Assembly: GCA_003973505.1 (NCBI GenBank)
Contig: QNXT01000088.1
Span: 1-12,169 of the forward strand
Origin: Bacteroidota bacterium
GTDB taxonomy: Bacteria > Bacteroidota > Bacteroidia > Bacteroidales > UBA1556
Reading direction: 5' to 3'
Length of the DNA stretch: 12,169 nt
A model generated the notes under the pieces. It saw only the letters and a program-made list of their open reading frames with translations. It was not told the origin of the DNA and ran no database searches. A program made the translations under genes and the position numbers. This document shows, one piece after another, positions 8,001 through 12,169 of this stretch; position 1 is the stretch's first letter; each line of letters begins with the position of its first letter.

Positions 8001-9012
8001 AGGCGATTACGATTTCGAAGTAATCGGAATAGGAACTGAATCGGATGGCATGCATGACGAAGCTCATGGAAGTGGTGGTTTATGGATAAAGCAGAATGCC
8101 AATTTTGGCAATGGCGATTATTTAATGATTGGTCATAATCATATAACTCCTCAGCTATACACACCTACAGAGGATGCCGGACTTTCAGCTGCAAGCATTC
8201 AAGAAAGATGGGCTCGCGACTGGTATTTTGATATTACGGATGCCGGAAGTACCATCTCTGTTAATTTGACCTTTGATTTTACAGAAGCTGAAATGAATAG
8301 CGCTTCATCTCCTACTGGAACGGCTTCAAATTATAAACTGCTTTACCGTTCGGGAACAAGTGGAAATTGGGCAGTTGTAACATCGGCTAGTTCCATATCT
8401 TCATCACAAGTTGTGTTTAATGCCGTTAGCTTGACTAATGGTGATGGTTATTATGCTTTAGGAACTATTGATAAAACGAATTCTCCACTGCCCATCGAGC
8501 TTTTGAAGTTTGATGCCAACTTGGTAGATAAAAAAGTGGAACTAAGCTGGACTACTGCCTCAGAAACCAATAACGATTTCTTTAGTGTTGAGCGTTCTTC
8601 CGATGCCAATCAATGGGAAGTGATTACAAAGGTAAAAGGACAAGGGAATTCAAATGAGATTCAAAATTACAAGGTATATGATATGAATCCTCTACCTGGA
8701 ACATCCTACTATCGTTTAACACAAACTGATTTTGATGGAAAGTTTACACATTCTGATATTCGTGTTATACACAATACCTCCGAAAGTATTCATGCATATC
8801 CTAATCCTGTGAGCAATGAATTGTTTGTGGAATCAACAGGTAAAATTGTAGGAGCAGTAGCTTTTAGTCAGTTAGGAAAAGAGTATAAACTCAATTTTCA
8901 AAAGGAAAATCAAAGATATATTATTGATATGTCGCGACTTAGTAAAGGAGTTTATTTCTTGAGGTTAACAACGGAAAATAGTGTTGAAACCATAAAGGTG
9001 ATTAGGCAATAG
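5008..9012 (+). CDS. Large T9SS-secreted surface protein: duplicated LamG-like unit flanking three Calx-beta repeats
   Basis: A 1334-residue exported protein. Residues 1-20 are a signal peptide (MLLRRILFF...VSFS before QTG). A concanavalin/LamG-like unit with a following partner domain (which I take to be of the DUF8202 type) spans about 22-411, opening GPAGVG...LWLRSNDI and containing WTDQSGNSNN. Three Calx-beta repeats follow at about 412-523, 524-637 and 638-748, each with an acidic DD/ND...ExDET-like stretch and a closing DND/DDD, the usual Ca2+-binding edge. A second copy of the LamG-like plus partner unit runs about 752-1155, opening GPGGVG...LWVKAEDI. Then comes LPIELLKF with a fibronectin-like stretch, and a C-terminal T9SS type A sorting domain from AYPNP (1263) to the end, with GVYFLRL. 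It should be exported by Sec, then carried across the outer membrane by T9SS. An adhesin or glycan-binding role is likely; no catalytic residues are evident. Its 3' end faces the next gene. Confidence 0.9.
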   Translation: MLLRRILFFLLLIFPFVSFSQTGPAGVGSSTNNVLWLRSNDIGQTNNTNISSWTDQSGNSNNITQPSSTYQPLYITNQQNGYPVVRFASNERLRKTSFSSFPTSAITVFMVNKNSDHNDGTFSYASSSNNNDFLIFNSANYRLFRGGAYVLSSVSGNNNAWHIINVSWQGSDGATALWKDGSSAYTGTLASGTSITSGGCLAIAGEQDAIDGNYDAAQAHDGDFLEIIVYNTNLNSAQKVIIANYLAAKYNLTISNDFYAYQGTHSYEVAGIGRFDASNTHTAAMSSGILQIENPSSMTTDGEYLIFGHDNGSISSWTATEAPSVGNIQRIAREWRLDETGSVGTIDFKISNTNLPALNSGYTKYAVMVDADGDFTSGAAVYELTASGSDYVRTGISISDGDYVSIAAIKPTIEFAEAASSDVESSNATIQVDLNYNPASAVTVDYTTADGTATAGSDYTAASGSTLTISAGSTSNTFTITVSDDATQESDETFTVSLSNPSSGINIGSQNSHTYTIIDNDNSRKVNFDNASANGSESTTSVSVGLNINTSDAGSATTVDYSVTGGTATGGGVDYTLASGTVTFPAGTTTTGSFNISINNDALDEDNETIIITLSNPSNCNLGTTKTFTYTINDDDPVPSIQFTTTSSSGSESTASVNLQLTLSAVSSKDVDVSFSTSGTATNGSDYTISSSPATITAGNTTTNISLSISDDAIVEIDETVVVTISSPVNATLGSNTSYTYTIQNDDTYGYDGPGGVGKAANLKLWVKAEDIPGSSDGDLISSWADQSGNGNNLIQSTSSYQPAYYDNVVNTFPVARFYQSNSRLIHNSYSDFPDQAITSVFVNKSTGQSTDGLLSYASSASDNDYLIYNSANVAMFRGSSNRSSGISISTNTWNIVQHTWQNSDDACILYTNGTQRYSNTLSAGAITQNGCLAVAAEQDAINGNYASNQAHAGDFTEIILYNFVLPTTLRNIVNSYLAAKYDISTANDKYAGDDAAKGDYDFEVIGIGTESDGMHDEAHGSGGLWIKQNANFGNGDYLMIGHNHITPQLYTPTEDAGLSAASIQERWARDWYFDITDAGSTISVNLTFDFTEAEMNSASSPTGTASNYKLLYRSGTSGNWAVVTSASSISSSQVVFNAVSLTNGDGYYALGTIDKTNSPLPIELLKFDANLVDKKVELSWTTASETNNDFFSVERSSDANQWEVITKVKGQGNSNEIQNYKVYDMNPLPGTSYYRLTQTDFDGKFTHSDIRVIHNTSESIHAYPNPVSNELFVESTGKIVGAVAFSQLGKEYKLNFQKENQRYIIDMSRLSKGVYFLRLTTENSVETIKVIRQ
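5071..6240 (+). repeat. First copy of the LamG-like plus partner-domain unit (within the T9SS protein gene)
   Basis: Encodes residues 22-411. It matches the copy at 7261-8472 segment by segment: GPAGVG/GPGGVG, SSWTDQSGN/SSWADQSGN, YASSSNNNDFLIFNSAN/YASSASDNDYLIYNSAN, GGCLAIAGEQDAIDGNY/NGCLAVAAEQDAINGNY and YLAAKYN/YLAAKYD. The protein is well conserved but the DNA has diverged, so the duplication is not recent. Confidence 0.75.
6241..7251 (+). repeat. Three tandem Calx-beta repeats (within the T9SS protein gene)
   Basis: Each unit is about 110 codons (6241-6576, 6577-6918, 6919-7251). Shared pattern: a start such as IEFAE / VNFDNA / IQFTT, a middle GTATxGSDY-type segment (TATAGSDY, TATGGGVDY, TATNGSDY), an acidic SDDATQESDET / NDALDEDNET / DDAIVEIDET segment, and an end IIDNDN / INDDDP / IQNDD. 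Confidence 0.85.
7261..8472 (+). repeat. Second copy of the LamG-like plus partner-domain unit (within the T9SS protein gene)
   Basis: Encodes residues 752-1155. It is parallel to the first copy in order and length (about 404 versus 390 residues). It includes the shared shift from the LamG-like part to the partner part: YEVAGIG in copy one, FEVIGIG in copy two, with the shared GHDN/GHNH and AREWRLD/ARDWYFD positions. Confidence 0.75.
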
Positions 9013-9027
9013 GCGTTTAAAAACTTT

Positions 9028-11430
9028 TTATTTCTTAATAAACTTAGAATACTGAACACCGCTTTTTTCGGTAGTAGCCTCTAATAAATAGAGACCTGAC
9101 TTAAATATACTTATATCTATAGGCAAAGATTGAGGGCTGGTTTCTTTATGTAAAACAAGCTTTCCTTCAGAATTATAAATATTTACATAGGTAATATTAA
9201 TGTCTGATTTTATCATAATGTAATTATCTGCAGGATTCGGAATTACACTAATCAAACTTTTTGCTTTAGGTATTGATTCAAATCCAAGTGAAGTAGGAGC
9301 TAAGGTTAAGTAACCTGTTGACGCAGGATAATAAACAGACTTTTGCGTTAATTTATTCAAGATTGGATTATATTCCAATAAAGACCCTTGATCGATGCAA
9401 TAAAAATTTCCATTATTTGAATAATTAAAACCACCTCCAAAGTAGGTTATTCCTAAACCAGGAACGGTATCAAAATTACAAACATAAGTTATGGAATCGA
9501 GTTGATCTGTAAAGCGAACAATATGCACTTGATAACCATCGCAAGTAATGCCATAAATATATTTATTGGCATCAACAGCTAAATCACCACCAATATAATA
9601 TGCATCAGTCCCACTCGTAGGCACTGAAGTGTAAGTTGCGGTATTTATATCGTATTTGTAAATACTCCCCAAGGTGGAGCCAACAAACATTCCTGGCTCA
9701 ACTTCAGTCATCTTTGACCTTGGATATTTCCCATCATTACCACCACTAAAAACATGAATAAAAATAGTTGTATCCAAATTAAAATCATATAGAAATAGTG
9801 CTCCATTAGGCTTATTAACTGTATTTTCAACGGTTCCCAAAAACCGATCATTACCAATGGGTGTAAGGCATATTCTATTGATTGTTCTTGATGGGTCAGT
9901 TTCAAATTCCTCATGTACAATTACGGAGTCTAAAGTGTAATTATACTCATAAATAATACTCTTAAACGCTACTCCTCCATAAGACCGGGTAGTACCTAAA
10001 AAATCTCCTGACGACAATTCCACTAAATTCCCATCAGGAACAGATGCAATATGCGCACTATCAAGCTTTATTGGAAAATTGAAAAGCGGCTTTAACTTAT
10101 TACTCGATGGATTATAAGAATAAATAACTCCTCCATTATAAGCATAAAAATCGCCGTCATGAACACCCCCATGGGTACTTACCCCAATAAAACTTCCATT
10201 AGAATGGTAAAGAAGTGCTCCGATAGGCATTTTCGGTAACGAATCGGTAAACTCTTTCAATACATCCAAGGAATCTTGATAAGCATTTGTGATGGCAATG
10301 GAACCGTAATCTCCACTTGATCCATACGAAAATGAAAAAAGGTATTGATTATTTATTTTTATAGGATACCTATTCATCATTGAAAAAGGTTTGTTATACT
10401 CACTAAAAACATTAATTATAGTATCTTGTACAATATCATATTTTAGATAAAAGTTATATCCAGCATAGGGATATTGGTCCACAATACCTACAACATTTGT
10501 ATCTATCTCATTAAAATAGAACTCTTGTATTGCGGTGGATGATACGGGTAGCGTTTTAAGGATTGAACATTGTTTTGAGATTGGGTCGTATTGAAATAGT
10601 TTATACGACGAACCGTCAACGGTCATACTAATCATTTCCCCCGAATTTATCATTTCCACATCTCCAAAAGGGCTTTTAATATTCGACTGATACAGAAAAC
10701 TATAATCTGTAAAAACAGAATCCGTAGAGGGGTCAAGTCGAAAAATAATCCCTCTGTTGTTTACCCCTCCACTTGAGCACATTCCATATATTGAACCTGA
10801 ATTAGAATGAACTAATTTCCCAAAGGGATAGCTTCCATAGTTTTCTGAGAAGTCGAATAATTTTGTATAAACCTTTGTATTTAGATTTACCTTAAAAAGC
10901 ACGCCTCTATTATGATTACCTCCACCCGATGAAAATCCATAGAGCATGGTATCAATGATCAAAAGCGGGCTACTTTGCCCTTTACCATTTGGCCCATAAA
11001 AACCAACAATTCGTATAATTGAATCATTTGAAGGGTCAAATTCAAATATATTTCCCGTATAATTAACACCCCCTTTGGGTGTACTGCCGTAATATTTCCC
11101 ATTGGGTGCCAATACCAAAGTGTTTGAGCCCCCATCACCGTCAATACCCTTAAAATCGACCAACTTATCGTAGGCTCCAGTTAGAATATTAAATCTGAAT
11201 ATGACCCCACATTTATAGAAACCTCCTTTGGCAGTCGTCCCAATCACAACATTTGGGCTTTCCTCAACCAAAGTAGTAGGGAAATATCCATTATTTCCTG
11301 TTTTGAATTGATATGCAGTTTGCATATCAGTACCCTCATTGGTCGTATGAAAAATAAGCCCTTTGTTTGATGAATTATTCATTGGATCTCCAAGCACTCC
11401 CCATAGCTGTGCCTGAGATAAACAAAACAA
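9028..11430 (-). CDS. T9SS-secreted GloVer-repeat protein with probable frameshift in its signal peptide
   Basis: About 800 residues. GloVer (Gloeo_Verruco, TIGR03803-type) repeats of the form GTTxxGG...G.IF..d...y..l..F are clearest at about residues 64-93, 115-144, 164-194 and 215-245, with looser copies later (about 415-600). They probably fold as a propeller-like surface. The C-terminus from about 729 (VIPNPADN...GLYLLEAT...KFIKK) is a T9SS sorting domain. The only start giving this frame is TTG at 11430, which leaves just LFCLSQAQ before LWG. An ATG at 11446 begins MKLISL, a normal signal-peptide start, but it is one base out of frame and stops after 23 codons. The body frame has a TAA just upstream, so no longer start exists. 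Either one base is extra or two are missing near 11425-11440, by mutation or sequencing error. The body itself is fully open. Function beyond cell-surface display is unknown. The gene is convergent with the preceding one, with 15 bases between the stops. Confidence 0.82.
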   Translation of the reverse strand: MFCLSQAQLWGVLGDPMNNSSNKGLIFHTTNEGTDMQTAYQFKTGNNGYFPTTLVEESPNVVIGTTAKGGFYKCGVIFRFNILTGAYDKLVDFKGIDGDGGSNTLVLAPNGKYYGSTPKGGVNYTGNIFEFDPSNDSIIRIVGFYGPNGKGQSSPLLIIDTMLYGFSSGGGNHNRGVLFKVNLNTKVYTKLFDFSENYGSYPFGKLVHSNSGSIYGMCSSGGVNNRGIIFRLDPSTDSVFTDYSFLYQSNIKSPFGDVEMINSGEMISMTVDGSSYKLFQYDPISKQCSILKTLPVSSTAIQEFYFNEIDTNVVGIVDQYPYAGYNFYLKYDIVQDTIINVFSEYNKPFSMMNRYPIKINNQYLFSFSYGSSGDYGSIAITNAYQDSLDVLKEFTDSLPKMPIGALLYHSNGSFIGVSTHGGVHDGDFYAYNGGVIYSYNPSSNKLKPLFNFPIKLDSAHIASVPDGNLVELSSGDFLGTTRSYGGVAFKSIIYEYNYTLDSVIVHEEFETDPSRTINRICLTPIGNDRFLGTVENTVNKPNGALFLYDFNLDTTIFIHVFSGGNDGKYPRSKMTEVEPGMFVGSTLGSIYKYDINTATYTSVPTSGTDAYYIGGDLAVDANKYIYGITCDGYQVHIVRFTDQLDSITYVCNFDTVPGLGITYFGGGFNYSNNGNFYCIDQGSLLEYNPILNKLTQKSVYYPASTGYLTLAPTSLGFESIPKAKSLISVIPNPADNYIMIKSDINITYVNIYNSEGKLVLHKETSPQSLPIDISIFKSGLYLLEATTEKSGVQYSKFIKK

Positions 11431-11494
11431 GAGATATTAATTTCATTTTTATCAGTTTAATTAAATTCTTCTAACAAAGGACTTTATACCGTAT

Positions 11495-11502
11495 CAAATA
11501 TA
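11495..11502 (-). promoter_or_regulatory. -7 element of the GloVer-repeat gene
   Basis: Read on the minus strand this is TATATTTG, an exact TAnnTTTG match, about 48 bases upstream of the ATG at 11446. No matching -33 TTG is seen at 17-23 bases. Its position supports the view that translation was meant to start at 11446 rather than at the TTG at 11430. Confidence 0.4.
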
Positions 11503-11521
11503 ATAAAAAAATCTCATCTAT

Positions 11522-12169
11522 TTACGTAAGATAGGAATTACGATTTCGGTGCTTCCTTTTCTTTCGAATACGGATAAAGACAATAATCAGAATCAAAGCA
11601 ATGATTATCGGAATCAGCACTTGAACCCAAGCGGCCATATTGATATCACGATTAATAAGAGCAGCATGCTCTTTATCGGTTAAGGGCTTCATTCCCAACT
11701 TTTCGGCAGCGGCCGTTAAAGCTGAGATAGGCATACTTCCATTGGGAATATCCTCATGACAAGCCATGCAAGTGCCTACCCGTTCCATTTTATCGCGAGT
11801 GGCTTTTGGCAGAGGATTGGACGCTGGCCAATGATGACCTACCGTTTGAATTTGTTTATCGTCACGAGTGACAATCTGTGATAAATCGAATGGAAAATCA
11901 TCAACCTTTTGAAATTGAACTTGCACCTCATCAGCAATCAATTCACCTGTGGCTGTGCGCATTCCCACAAAACCATCTTTCTCATAGCCATTCATATATT
12001 TACCATCGTCTATTCCATAACCCAATGCTTTGGGGTCGGTATGGCAAGATGCACAAGTTCGCGGCTTAGCACTGGTGGTATGTGGATTTACAGGAGCCAT
12101 ATCAATACCTCTTTGCCCCTCTTCGCCACCATTTTCCATTCCTGGGGCAGTACGCCAAATTTTACTACT
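11522..12169 (-). CDS. Membrane-anchored multihaem c-type cytochrome, 5'-truncated
   Basis: The frame stays open to the right window edge, ten codons beyond the first ATG (12139), beginning SSKIWRTAPG, so the gene continues outside. The visible 215 residues hold two haem c sites, CASCH (residues 39-43) and CMACH (134-138). A HHW motif at about 112-114 may supply distal ligands. Near the end is one membrane helix (about 181-199), then a strongly basic tail RIRKKRKHRNRN. By the positive-inside rule the haem domain faces the periplasm and the tail the cytoplasm. It is probably a quinol-linked or periplasmic electron carrier, or the end of a larger multihaem oxidoreductase; the missing N-terminus would decide, since more CxxCH sites may lie there. 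A role in nitrogen-oxide respiration is possible but rests only on distance to norZ, which is weak evidence. No clear terminator follows. Confidence 0.85.
   Translation of the reverse strand, partial: SSKIWRTAPGMENGGEEGQRGIDMAPVNPHTTSAKPRTCASCHTDPKALGYGIDDGKYMNGYEKDGFVGMRTATGELIADEVQVQFQKVDDFPFDLSQIVTRDDKQIQTVGHHWPASNPLPKATRDKMERVGTCMACHEDIPNGSMPISALTAAAEKLGMKPLTDKEHAALINRDINMAAWVQVLIPIIIALILIIVFIRIRKKRKHRNRNSYLT

Noticed and set aside
11503..11545. Possible terminator after the cytochrome gene (T run on the minus strand near 11504-11510)
   Set aside because: The T run is present, but the only stem before it is short, AT-rich and bulged, and the run overlaps the promoter of the GloVer gene.
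11878..12069. Plus-strand frame antisense to the cytochrome gene
   Set aside because: The opposite strand encodes CxxCH motifs and a membrane helix; this frame is a histidine-rich shadow.

Overview
The window looks like chromosomal DNA from a Bacteroidota (Bacteroidetes) species. The base composition is AT-rich. Leaders are A-rich, and mostly lack Shine-Dalgarno sites. Several intergenic regions carry the Bacteroidota-type -7 element TAnnTTTG. Two large exported proteins end in type IX secretion system (T9SS) C-terminal sorting domains. The exact genus cannot be read from the sequence.

Layout from left to right: (1) the 3' part of a DPP III/M49-like zinc peptidase gene, ended by a strong intrinsic terminator; (2) an Rrf2-family regulator with an Fe-S-type cysteine triad; (3) norZ, a complete single-subunit quinol-dependent nitric oxide reductase with every expected haem and FeB ligand, followed by a terminator; (4) a POTRA-less Omp85/BamA-type outer-membrane barrel protein starting at TTG; (5) a 1334-residue T9SS-secreted protein in which two copies of a LamG-like plus partner domain unit flank three Calx-beta repeats; (6) convergent to it, an approximately 800-residue T9SS-secreted protein with GloVer (Gloeo_Verruco) repeats, whose signal peptide appears to be split from the body by a frameshift; (7) the C-terminal part of a membrane-anchored multihaem c-type cytochrome, cut by the right edge.

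The clearest functional unit is rrf2-norZ. A near-perfect 24-bp dyad (two 10-bp arms, 4-bp spacer) lies just downstream of the norZ -7 element. A degenerate copy (17 of 24 positions by eye) lies at almost the same place relative to the rrf2 promoter. The simplest reading is a self-regulated nitric-oxide detoxification switch: an Fe-S Rrf2 protein represses itself and norZ, and nitrosylation of its cluster releases both. The remaining genes look like independent cell-surface and respiratory functions. I see no tRNA, rRNA, CRISPR array, insertion sequence or integration site.
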